Origin: Desulfuromonadales bacterium
Lineage (GTDB): Bacteria; Desulfobacterota; Desulfuromonadia; Desulfuromonadales; BM103
Direction: 5' to 3'
Assembly (NCBI GenBank): GCA_030145205.1
Contig: JAQYVZ010000013.1
Coordinates: 1-64,000, forward strand
Length of the DNA stretch: 64,000 nt
Shown here: positions 1 through 6,545 of the stretch, piece by piece
Numbering within the stretch: the first letter of the stretch is position 1
Layout of the letters: the number at the start of each line of letters is the position of its first letter
The notes under the pieces: model-generated
Database searches by the model: none
Told to the model about the DNA's origin: nothing
Seen by the model: the letters and a program-made list of their open reading frames with translations, nothing else
Made by a program: the position numbers and the translations under genes

Positions 1-626
1 CCAAATGTATCTCTGAGATTAAGGTCACCTGAAGACTTTTCTTCGCTTGTCAAATTTGCATCAGTTCCGTTGTGGTAAACGGGTATGTATTCATGTCCTT
101 TGCGAAGTGCAGTCTTTTGTTTTCCGCCACTAGGTTCAGCAAGCCAAGGGATACAAGCTAATCTATTCTTTGGTCCAAACATGCTGTCCAGCAACACACC
201 AAGCCAGTTGACTTCATTATCGTCGATTGAAACAGCGATTATTCCGTCTTGGCTTAAGAACTCTTTCAAGATGGCAAGACGTGGATACATCATGCACAGC
301 CATTTATCATGACGTGATAGGTCTTCAGCTTCCTTCCCCACGGCTTCGCCAAGCCACGCCTGCATTTCTGGGCTATTAACATTGTCGTTATAAACCCATC
401 CTTCATTACCAGTATTGTATGGCGGGTCTATGTAGATGCATTTCACCTCTCCAGCATAATAGGGGAGTAGTGCCTTTAGGGCTAAAAGGTTGTCCCCCTG
501 GACAATAAGGTTCCCGCTTCCAGGCTCCCCCACCGAAAGGTCATCATTGCACTTGAGCAAATGAAACGGTACTTGCTTGTGATGCTCTACGACAGCCTTT
601 TTCCCAATCCAATCAAGTGACGGCAT
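1..626 (-). CDS. Type III-like Mod DNA methyltransferase, N-terminal part (runs off window)
   Basis: This is a site-specific adenine (or N4-cytosine) DNA methyltransferase of the type III Mod family; only the first 208 residues lie in the window. The SAM-pocket segment NLIVQGDNLLALKALL (residues 39-54) is followed by the catalytic DPPYNTG motif (67-73), then the family-typical SIDDNEVNWL stretch and HEYIPVY. The ATG at 626 has a good ribosome site (AAAGGGGA) just upstream. It is transcribed away from the recombinase, and its predicted promoter overlaps the recombinase -35 box. A type III restriction (Res) gene could follow to the left, outside the window; a stand-alone methylase is the alternative. 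Its DNA is more AT-rich than the chromosome to the right. Confidence 0.9.
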   Translation of the reverse strand, partial: MPSLDWIGKKAVVEHHKQVPFHLLKCNDDLSVGEPGSGNLIVQGDNLLALKALLPYYAGEVKCIYIDPPYNTGNEGWVYNDNVNSPEMQAWLGEAVGKEAEDLSRHDKWLCMMYPRLAILKEFLSQDGIIAVSIDDNEVNWLGVLLDSMFGPKNRLACIPWLAEPSGGKQKTALRKGHEYIPVYHNGTDANLTSEEKSSGDLNLRDTF

Positions 627-672
627 CTTGTCCCCTTTAAATAGATAATCGACGGAAGATGTTACGTTTTAT

Positions 673-689
673 TGAAATTAATTGCAAAC
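673..689 (+). repeat. 17-bp direct repeat, left copy
   Basis: TGAAATTAATTGCAAAC occurs here and again, exactly, at 3427-3443. The two copies bracket the serine recombinase and the darT-darG pair and little else, so they are candidate attachment or duplication sites for that cassette. Confidence 0.75.
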
Positions 690-696
690 AATCCTA

Positions 697-726
697 TTGA
701 CAAACCTAAAACCTATGCTGTATAAA
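697..726 (+). promoter_or_regulatory. Sigma70 promoter of the recombinase gene
   Basis: A consensus -35 TTGACA (697-702) is separated by 18 bp from TATAAA (721-726). On the opposite strand TTGTCA (rc of 698-703) can serve as -35 for the methyltransferase gene, with TAATTT 17 bp further, so two divergent promoters would share the same -35 bases. Confidence 0.65.
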
Positions 727-731
727 TACAG
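718..731. promoter_or_regulatory. Perfect palindrome over the recombinase -10 box (operator)
   Basis: CTGTATAAATACAG is a perfect inverted repeat (CTGTAT/ATACAG around AA) that contains the -10 hexamer. A protein bound here would block the recombinase promoter. It resembles a LexA box but with CTG-N8-CAG rather than the enterobacterial N10 spacing, so the cognate repressor is uncertain. Confidence 0.5.
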
Positions 732-773
732 TAAATGGACGTTCACAGTAATTACACACAGGGAGGTGAGGTC

Positions 774-1451
774 ATGAACGGATACATTGCAGACTACCGA
801 GTCAGCACAGACCGCCAAGGTAAAAGCGGCTTAGGCCGCGACGCTCAGAAGAAGCAAGTTCATGATTTCATCTCCAACAATAACGGAACCCTGGCCGCTG
901 AATATGTTGAGGTAGAGTCAGGCAAGAACAATGATAGGCCAGAGCTTGCAAAAGCTATCCGCCAATCACAACTCACAGGCAACAGGCTTGTCATTGCCAA
1001 GCTGGACCGCCTTAGCCGTTCCCTGCACTACATCACCTCTCTTGCTGAGAGCAAGGTTGACTTCATCGTTTGCGACCTTCCAGGCTGCGACCAGTTCACC
1101 ATCAACCTTTACGGCGCTCTGGCTCAGCGGGAGCGGGAGCTTATCTCCAACCGCACTAAGTCCGCCTTGCAAGCTGCTAAGGCCCGTGGGAAGGTCCTGG
1201 GTAGCCCTCAGAACCTCACCAAGGATGCAGCGGCGAAGGGGCGGGTCCTGGGTGTAGAATCACGCAAGAAGAAGGCTGATGCGTTCGCTGAGAACGTAGC
1301 ACCGATTATCAACAGCCATGTCTCTGACGGCTTGAGCCTGAATCAGGTTGCACGGAAGCTGAACGATGACAACATCCTGACCGCACGGGGCAAGGCTGGG
1401 AGTTGGACCCCTACAGCAGTTAAGAACGTGCTGAACCGCTTAGCAGCTTAA
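774..1451 (+). CDS. Small serine recombinase (resolvase/invertase family)
   Basis: This 225-residue site-specific recombinase catalyses DNA strand exchange through a serine nucleophile. The N-terminal motif YRVSTDRQ places the nucleophile at Ser11 beside Arg9, and KLDRLSRS (76-83) supplies the conserved Asp/Arg/Ser/Arg of the resolvase active site. A long E-helix with AQRERELISNRTKSAL follows (118-132), and the C-terminal 45 residues form a recombinase-type helix-turn-helix. The start at 774 is chosen for its GGAGGTGAGG ribosome site; an in-frame ATG at 735 lacks one and would add 13 unconserved residues. It lies upstream of darTG in the same direction, 146 bp away, inside a pair of 17-bp repeats. 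It could be an invertase, a resolvase or the mobility enzyme of the cassette. Confidence 0.92.
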   Translation: MNGYIADYRVSTDRQGKSGLGRDAQKKQVHDFISNNNGTLAAEYVEVESGKNNDRPELAKAIRQSQLTGNRLVIAKLDRLSRSLHYITSLAESKVDFIVCDLPGCDQFTINLYGALAQRERELISNRTKSALQAAKARGKVLGSPQNLTKDAAAKGRVLGVESRKKKADAFAENVAPIINSHVSDGLSLNQVARKLNDDNILTARGKAGSWTPTAVKNVLNRLAA

Positions 1452-1523
1452 CGGCTGCAATCAATTGTAACGGCAAGAATCAGACTACTTTTTATTCAAA
1501 AGCAGCCCCTTTCAATTGGGAAA

Positions 1524-1552
1524 TTGACAAAACCTCTAACTCAAGTCAGAAT
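1524..1552 (+). promoter_or_regulatory. Promoter of darTG
   Basis: TTGACA (1524-1529) and CAGAAT (1547-1552) are 17 bp apart, upstream of darT. The -10 lies inside the inverted-repeat array at 1540-1585, which suggests autoregulated expression. Confidence 0.55.
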
Positions 1553-1585
1553 CAGTAAATTTCTGATATCTAATTCTGATTTGAG
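1540..1585. promoter_or_regulatory. Inverted-repeat operator array in front of darT
   Basis: CTCAAGTCAGAAT (1540-1552) and ATTCTGATTTGAG (1573-1585) are 13-bp arms with a single mismatch. Between them ATCAG (1551-1555) and CTGAT (1563-1567) form an inner palindrome, giving four TCAG/CTGA half-sites. It covers the -10 and start region of the darT promoter, just before the GGAGG ribosome site. Either protein-binding operator or leader hairpin would fit. Confidence 0.55.
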
Positions 1586-1597
1586 CTGGAGGGCTTG

Positions 1598-2188
1598 ATG
1601 CCTCAACGTGTGTCAGAGCTTCAAAACATACAGCCAATATCGAACATACCTTCGGTCCTGGCTAATGGGGGCATTCTGTCTTACGAAAGAGCAGCGGCCC
1701 TAAGACACGCCTCTGTTGCGATGCAAGAGGTTCAAGACCGTAGAGACAGGAAACAGGTTCCTGGAGGACGCCTACTACATCATTACGCCAACCTCTATTT
1801 TTGTGCCAGAAACCCAATGATGTATTCTAGGCGACATTTAAAAAATCAACTATGTGTTTTACAAATAGATAGACGTATTCTGACACAGCAGGGCGTTGTA
1901 ATTGCTGACAGAAACGCAGCAAGTGGCTATGTCAGATTTCTTAGGTCCCCTGATGGGCTACACCATCTTGAACTTGATATGATTTATGCAGACAGCTGGA
2001 CACACCCTGGAAATGAAATAGAATATTACAAACATAAATCCATAAAATGTGCAGAAGTCCTAGTCCCGGACGCCGTACCCAATGACCGCATTATTGGAGC
2101 TTATGTTGCCAACAGAACCGCCGAACAGTTATTATTGGAGCATGGCTTCAATAAGCCAATAACTGTTAACGCACACATGTTTTTCTAA
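1598..2188 (+). CDS. darT: DarT toxin, DNA ADP-ribosyltransferase (DUF4433)
   Basis: DarT family enzymes use NAD+ to ADP-ribosylate bases of single-stranded DNA, blocking replication; several systems abort phage infection. The 196-residue protein shows the family pattern: NIPSVLANGGILS near the N-terminus, Arg51 followed by the LHHYANLYFCARNPMMY block (60-76), a central LELDMIYADSW segment, and Glu153 in CAEVLVP, the position expected for the catalytic glutamate. The ATG at 1598 follows GGAGGG; a TTG one codon upstream is ignored. The gene for the macro-domain antitoxin starts 12 bp downstream, as expected for a co-transcribed pair. No essential motif appears lost, so the toxin looks intact. 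Assignment to the DarT1 or DarT2 subtype is not attempted. Confidence 0.9.
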   Translation: MPQRVSELQNIQPISNIPSVLANGGILSYERAAALRHASVAMQEVQDRRDRKQVPGGRLLHHYANLYFCARNPMMYSRRHLKNQLCVLQIDRRILTQQGVVIADRNAASGYVRFLRSPDGLHHLELDMIYADSWTHPGNEIEYYKHKSIKCAEVLVPDAVPNDRIIGAYVANRTAEQLLLEHGFNKPITVNAHMFF

Positions 2189-2200
2189 AGAGGTTTTCAA

Positions 2201-3325
2201 ATGGTCAAAGTGCTAATAGGTAATATGTTCGCAAGTGAGGCACAAACCATTGTTAACACTGTTAACTGTGTTGGCGTTATGGGTAAAGGTGTCGCTCAAG
2301 AGTTTAAGAAGCGTTTCCCAGACATGTTCAAGGAATATTCTGGTCGTTGCTCTGAGGGACGTGTCAAACCTGGGATACCATACCTATACTCAGACCTATT
2401 TGGGACTTCGATAATCAATTTCCCAACCAAAGACCATTGGCGTTCCCCATCGAAACTTGAAGACATTATTCAAGGGCTAGATGTCTTTGTTCAAAAATAT
2501 GCCGAATGGGGCATTCAATCTATTGCCTTCCCTCCCCTTGGGTGTGGCAACGGGGGCTTAGAATGGGCTGTTGTTGGTCCATTGATGTATCAAAAGCTCT
2601 CTAAACTTGATATTCCTGTTGAAGTATACGCACCTTACGGAACACCAAAGCACCATCTAACGACTGAGTTCTTACAGCAAGAGGCCTCGCTCGACAAAAG
2701 CCACGCAAAAGGTAAGGCACAAAACAAGTTAAAAAAGGAATGGATTCCCATTCTCGAAGTTTTGCATCAACTCGAAAGACAGCCTTACGCAAACCCTGTT
2801 GGGAGAACTATCTATCAAAAGATTTGCTACACCATCACTGAACAAGGAATTGATACTGGCTTTAAGTTTGTTCAAGGCAGCTACGGACCCTTCTCTAAAG
2901 AAGCTAAGTCTGCGCTGTCTAGTTTCTCTAATTCAAACTTAGTCTATGAAGAGCAACTAGGCTCCATGACAGCTTTAAAAATTGGCCCGGAGTATCAATC
3001 CTTCAGAGATAAGCACAAAGAAGACGTAGAAGCATTTACTAGCAAAATATACAAAGCTACTGACCTTTTCAGCAGGATAAAAAGCACTAAGCAAGCAGAA
3101 GAAGTGACTACGGTCTTCTATGCTATGAGGCAACTGAAGAAAGCCAAGAAAACCGAAGAAATCTCTGAAAGTGATGTTTATGACTTTGTATTAAATTGGA
3201 AAAAGCAATGGGCGACTGAAGACAAAAAAGAGGCTATTGCTTTAGCAATTAGAAACTTAGCAATGCTAAGCTGGGTCAAAGTTAAATTCAGTGAGTCCCT
3301 GCCTTTGAGTGAAATGGAGTTCTAA
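2201..3325 (+). CDS. darG: DarG antitoxin, macro-domain DNA ADP-ribosylglycohydrolase
   Basis: DarG removes the ADP-ribose added by DarT and also binds the toxin. Residues 1-155 are a macrodomain: VKVLIGNMF, NTVNCVGVMGKGVAQEFK (ADP-ribose-binding loop with the conserved Asn and Gly residues) and FPPLGCGNGGLEW are all present. A linker leads to a second domain (about 170-374), helical and lysine-rich, matching in place and length the DarG C-terminal domain that sequesters DarT. At 374 residues it has the usual length for two-domain DarG. It follows darT by 12 bp with an AGAGG ribosome site. No terminator is obvious after it. Confidence 0.9.
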   Translation: MVKVLIGNMFASEAQTIVNTVNCVGVMGKGVAQEFKKRFPDMFKEYSGRCSEGRVKPGIPYLYSDLFGTSIINFPTKDHWRSPSKLEDIIQGLDVFVQKYAEWGIQSIAFPPLGCGNGGLEWAVVGPLMYQKLSKLDIPVEVYAPYGTPKHHLTTEFLQQEASLDKSHAKGKAQNKLKKEWIPILEVLHQLERQPYANPVGRTIYQKICYTITEQGIDTGFKFVQGSYGPFSKEAKSALSSFSNSNLVYEEQLGSMTALKIGPEYQSFRDKHKEDVEAFTSKIYKATDLFSRIKSTKQAEEVTTVFYAMRQLKKAKKTEEISESDVYDFVLNWKKQWATEDKKEAIALAIRNLAMLSWVKVKFSESLPLSEMEF

Positions 3326-3387
3326 TAATATCAAAGGGTTGCAATTTGCATGTCGTGTGTAATTTTGGTGTAATCGTGCAAAGAAAA

Positions 3388-3400
3388 CACCAGAAAGTAA
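3388..3400 (+). repeat. 13-bp repeat CACCAGAAAGTAA, inner copy
   Basis: The same 13 bases occur at 3553-3565, where they comprise the CACCA end of the tRNA-Phe fragment plus eight flanking bases. This inner copy lies 165 bp inside the island and has no tRNA sequence before it. Confidence 0.65.
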
Positions 3401-3426
3401 TGGGACGACAGAGAACAAAGCAGAAC

Positions 3427-3443
3427 TGAAATTAATTGCAAAC
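3427..3443 (+). repeat. 17-bp direct repeat, right copy
   Basis: Exact copy of 673-689, located about 100 bp after the darG stop codon. Flanking bases differ between the copies, so the match is limited to these 17 positions. Confidence 0.75.
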
Positions 3444-3512
3444 CACTGATATTTAAACAAAAAGTGCGATTCATGGTCTCAATGAAGGATTCGACATGGC
3501 CATGTTCCTATT

Positions 3513-3565
<53 letters not shown>

Positions 3566-3567
3566 GA

Positions 3568-3602
3568 AGCCCCCGCGTTACCGACCGCGGGGGCTTTTTT
3601 GT
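3568..3602 (+). terminator. Rho-independent terminator after the tRNA-Phe fragment
   Basis: AGCCCCCGCG and CGCGGGGGCT form a perfect 10-bp stem with an 8-base loop, followed by a run of Ts. It is probably the original terminator of the chromosomal tRNA-Phe gene, left behind when the island inserted. Confidence 0.9.
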
Positions 3603-3640
3603 TGTACATGTCACGCCACACCTGCCGAAGTGCCACTCCC

Positions 3641-3668
3641 CTGAAATTCCTGATAGCCGTGTTATAAT
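3641..3668 (+). promoter_or_regulatory. Promoter of the CARDB protein gene
   Basis: A perfect -10 TATAAT (3663-3668) is preceded by CTGAAA 16 bp upstream. The implied leader is about 85 nt and contains a possible hairpin (ACGCTC...GAGCGT, 3678-3704). Confidence 0.6.
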
Positions 3669-3757
3669 TTGAGCACTCACGCTCGCCATTTTTGGGGAAG
3701 AGCGTCCGTTTGCCAAATATCTGTTTTTATCGAAACTTTGTACAAAAGGAGAAGACG

Positions 3758-4720
3758 ATGAAAGCTTTTACCGGAAAGAGATGGCCCCTGCTTCTGCTGT
3801 TGTGCAGTTTCGCCACTCCGGTCTTGGCAGAATTGCCAGATCTGACAATCAGTGATATCAGCCTGAACCAGAACTGTCAGATCCTGCTGACCATTCAGAA
3901 TTTGGGGCCGGGGTCGATGCCGGCATCAGCTAACGTTGCAGGGTCAAAGCCTGTTGTGACCGTGAAAATTGACGGTGTTCAGAAAATCGGAGGCCAATAT
4001 TATGACCCGACTTTTGCCCTCCAGAACCCTGGTGGCACATTGGTCACCAACATGGGCACAGGCACGCACGTCATCGGCCAGCATGTTCTCACTGCAGAAA
4101 TTGATACCCTCAATATCTTGGTCGAAGACAATGAAAACAACAACCAGTTGACGCGGACCGTAACCGGCAACTGCCCGCAACTGCAACCTGACCTGGCCCT
4201 GACACAGATCCAGTTTATGCCCGACTGCCGGGCCATCCTCAAACTGCACAACACCGGCGCGTCCCCTCTGCCGAATAACGCCTTCTTGGTCAGCGGGATC
4301 AAGGTGCACCGCACGATTGATGGCGTTCAGAAAGGCTATATCGCCCTGAAGGATATGGATCCGGGACGGGTCCTGCAGCCCCCAGGCGGCACACTCACCT
4401 GGCAGGAGTTCCCGGAGTTCATCGGCCAAACCAATGTTCGCTATGAAATTGACCCGCTTGCCAACGAGACCAACACGGCGAACAACCTGAAGGTCATGAC
4501 CATCCCGCCCAACTGCGGCACGAAAACCCTGCAGAAAATCGCACCGGTCGTGATCCCTGGTGCGCTACAGAAGCCCTTGCCGACGAAAACAACCACCTCA
4601 CCGGCGGCCCCGACGACACCGACAGCGCCGAGCAGTTTAAAGACACTGCAGCCGGTTGTGCCGACCAAACTGCCGGTTCCGCCGCCACAGCCTGTTGACA
4701 AGAAGAGACTCACAAAATAG
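3758..4720 (+). CDS. Secreted protein with two CARDB-like domains
   Basis: This 320-residue exported protein has a typical signal peptide (basic MKAFTGKRW, then a Leu-rich core, cleavage after PVLA at residue 24). Two similar beta-sandwich modules follow, each starting with PDL(T/A)x and ending in a DxNxxNN-type motif (VEDNENNNQL and ANETNTANNL), the hallmark of CARDB (cell adhesion related domain in bacteria). The last 60 residues are Pro/Thr-rich and end in KKRLTK, resembling a flexible wall- or surface-proximal tail. The ATG at 3758 follows AAAAGGAGAAG; an in-frame upstream start at 3692 would bury the signal peptide. It stands alone between two terminators. Binding partner unknown. Confidence 0.8.
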   Translation: MKAFTGKRWPLLLLLCSFATPVLAELPDLTISDISLNQNCQILLTIQNLGPGSMPASANVAGSKPVVTVKIDGVQKIGGQYYDPTFALQNPGGTLVTNMGTGTHVIGQHVLTAEIDTLNILVEDNENNNQLTRTVTGNCPQLQPDLALTQIQFMPDCRAILKLHNTGASPLPNNAFLVSGIKVHRTIDGVQKGYIALKDMDPGRVLQPPGGTLTWQEFPEFIGQTNVRYEIDPLANETNTANNLKVMTIPPNCGTKTLQKIAPVVIPGALQKPLPTKTTTSPAAPTTPTAPSSLKTLQPVVPTKLPVPPPQPVDKKRLTK

Positions 4721-4759
4721 ACGGACAACGTGTTGATCCAACAGACACTCCCAAACAAC

Positions 4760-4786
4760 AAAAGGGGCCCTTACGGACCCCTTTTT
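4760..4786 (+). terminator. Terminator of the CARDB protein gene
   Basis: AAAAGGGG and CCCCTTTTT pair around a short GC-rich loop and run into Ts, about 40 bp after the stop codon. Confidence 0.75.
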
Positions 4787-4819
4787 CATGACCACCGGAA
4801 CACCATTCGGAAAACGCAC

Positions 4820-5055
4820 AAAAAAGTCCCCGCTGTCAGGAGGCCGACAGCGGGGCAAGGGTTTCGTACTTGGGGGAGGGAAGGTAGAAGTTTATTTGTA
4901 TCGAGACTTGCCTGCCACAACAAGCCTTTTATGGTTCCTAAGATAATCGTTTCTTGAAAGAGATTCTACGTGGAGACTCGTATACTTTGCATCGGGGCAA
5001 CGCAACCATCGACTGTGCATTTGGACACTCTCTTGCACGAGAGAACTCACCCCAA
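4820..5055 (-). ncRNA. Putative structured small RNA, copy 1
   Basis: On the minus strand this region ends in a strong intrinsic terminator (10-bp stem CCCCGCTGTC/GACAGCGGGG, then a T-run at 4820-4825), with no coding frame that would explain it. The same element recurs at 8152-8370 on the same strand with long identical blocks. A hairpin with loop TTGTGGCAGG is kept in both copies although its stem bases changed (G-U to G-C, U-A to U-G), which points to a selected RNA structure. The 5' end is uncertain; the boundary given is where similarity fades. I recognise no known RNA family. It fills most of the 469-bp gap between the CARDB gene and mscS and is antisense to neither. Confidence 0.65.
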
Positions 5056-5189
5056 ACGCCGCTCAAAAATCACCCTGCTAAAAACATGACTTTTCTTGCC
5101 CCGTTTTCTGGTCACACACCAATAGTCTGTTAAGCTTTAGCGGATTAATCCTCTTAAACAATTGCATTTTCGCACTTAAGGAGGCAGAC

Positions 5190-6014
5190 ATGGGAGATCC
5201 ATTACAAGACGGAGGACAACACCTGGACACCTTGATCAACCTGTTCGTGGTCTGGGGGCCCAAACTGGTCGGGGCCATCGTCGTCCTGATCATCGGTTTC
5301 TGGTTGGCCGGCATGATCACCGGGCTGATCGGCAGGAGGATGGAAAAAAGCGACGTCGATCCATCGCTGGTACCCTTTTTTAAGAGCCTGACCGGCACCT
5401 TACTCAAAGTGCTGGTGGTGATCAGCGTTTTGGGTATGGCCGGCATCCAGATGACCTCGTTCATCGCGATTATTGGTGCCGCTGGCCTGGCGGTCGGCAT
5501 GGCGCTCTCCGGCACCCTGCAGAATTTCGCCGGCGGCGTCATGATCCTGATCTTCAAACCTTTCAAGGTCGGTGACGTTGTCGAGGCGCAAGGCTACACC
5601 GGTTCGGTCAATGCGATCCAGATCTTCAACACCATTCTCAAGACACCTGACAACAAGACCATCATCATCCCCAACGGCGGACTGTCGACGTCATCCATGG
5701 TCAACTACTCTACCGAACCGACCCGCCGGGTGGACTGGGTCTTTGGCATCGCCTATGGTGATGATGTCGATCTGGCCAAGAAGACCTTGAACGAACTTTT
5801 GGCCGCCAACGACAGCGTCTTTACCGATCCGGCCCCCTTTATCGAGGTTTCCGAACTGGCTGACAGCTCGGTCAATTTCGTCGTCCGAGCCTGGGTCAAC
5901 GCACCCGATTACTGGGCGGTGTACTTCTATATGCAGGAGAATGTTTACAAGAAGTTTGCCGAGGTCGGCCTGAATATCCCCTTCCCGCAAATGGATATCC
6001 ATCAGGACAAGTAG
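5190..6014 (+). CDS. mscS: Small-conductance mechanosensitive channel, MscS family
   Basis: MscS channels open under membrane tension and release solutes during hypo-osmotic shock. The 274-residue length is that of minimal MscS. Two transmembrane helices (about 20-46 and 66-90) are followed by the Gly/Ala-rich pore helix AAGLAVGMALSGTLQNFAGG (93-112) that lines the gate, then the beta domain FKPFKVGDVVEAQGYTG and the alpha/beta cytoplasmic cage. A strong ribosome site, TTAAGGAGG, precedes the ATG. It is a single gene ended by a stem-loop terminator. Confidence 0.96.
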   Translation: MGDPLQDGGQHLDTLINLFVVWGPKLVGAIVVLIIGFWLAGMITGLIGRRMEKSDVDPSLVPFFKSLTGTLLKVLVVISVLGMAGIQMTSFIAIIGAAGLAVGMALSGTLQNFAGGVMILIFKPFKVGDVVEAQGYTGSVNAIQIFNTILKTPDNKTIIIPNGGLSTSSMVNYSTEPTRRVDWVFGIAYGDDVDLAKKTLNELLAANDSVFTDPAPFIEVSELADSSVNFVVRAWVNAPDYWAVYFYMQENVYKKFAEVGLNIPFPQMDIHQDK

Positions 6015-6037
6015 ACGGAGATGTCTTTGTAGAAAAG

Positions 6038-6075
6038 AACGCGGGACCGGAAAATATCCGGCCCCGCGTTTTTGT
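6038..6075. terminator. Bidirectional terminator between mscS and the yegP-like gene
   Basis: ACGCGGG-CCGG and CCGG-CCCGCGT pair into a long stem with an internal mismatch, followed by TTTTT on the plus strand; the minus strand also has an A/T flank. It separates two convergent genes. Confidence 0.8.
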
Positions 6076-6103
6076 GTCTGGTTATTTGCGTCCTGCGCAA
6101 CAA

Positions 6104-6439
6104 TCAGGTAGTGATGTCATTCACCGCAGAATCGGGCGCGTTCTTCTGAACCGAAGCGATACCATTCTCCATCGCGCTGTTAGAGGAATAATACTCGCTG
6201 CGGCCGATCTCCTGACCATTGGTCGCCTTGAGAATAAAGTAGGGCTCGCCTCTGGAATTGGTGCGGGTTTCAAACGCCCCCTCACGATTGGCATTTTTAC
6301 GAACCGACTCAATGCCATTCTCGGCACTGGCCTTGGCCTTGTACAACTCGCTGGTTAGAATCACCTGGCCGTTGGCTGCTTTCAGATTGAACATGAACTG
6401 CCCATCTTTCGCTTGCTTCAACTCGAATTTCCCTGCCAT
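6104..6439 (-). CDS. YegP family protein (UPF0339/DUF1508)
   Basis: The 111-residue protein is two tandem copies of a ~50-residue DUF1508 repeat: MAGKFELKQAKDGQFMFNLKAANGQVI...SELY.....AENGIESVRKNA is repeated as FETRTNSRGEPYFILKATNGQ...SEYY.....MENGIASVQKNA. YegP-type proteins are small, soluble and of unknown molecular role. The ATG at 6439 follows AAAGGAGA; the longer frame up to 6628 has no ribosome site and encodes unrelated sequence. Monocistronic, convergent with mscS. Confidence 0.9.
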   Translation of the reverse strand: MAGKFELKQAKDGQFMFNLKAANGQVILTSELYKAKASAENGIESVRKNANREGAFETRTNSRGEPYFILKATNGQEIGRSEYYSSNSAMENGIASVQKNAPDSAVNDITT

Positions 6440-6545
6440 AAGTTCATCTCCTTTGCGGTCTGCCTTGATTGGCCTTTCTGGATAACTTCGCCTTTCGTTA
6501 TGGACGCGGGGTCCGTCAGTTTCGGCCCCGTTGTATATTCTGGAA

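Noticed and set aside
718-731. Standard LexA (SOS) box
   Set aside because: Similar to CTG-N10-CAG but the spacing is N8; kept only as an unspecified operator.
735-773. Upstream ATG for the serine recombinase
   Set aside because: No ribosome site, and homology and the catalytic YRVS motif spacing fit the ATG at 774 with GGAGGTGAGG.
3675-3757. GEMM-type c-di-GMP riboswitch in the CARDB leader
   Set aside because: A hairpin is possible, but the conserved aptamer motifs (such as the GGGCAAAC-type and ACGCAAAG segments) are not present.
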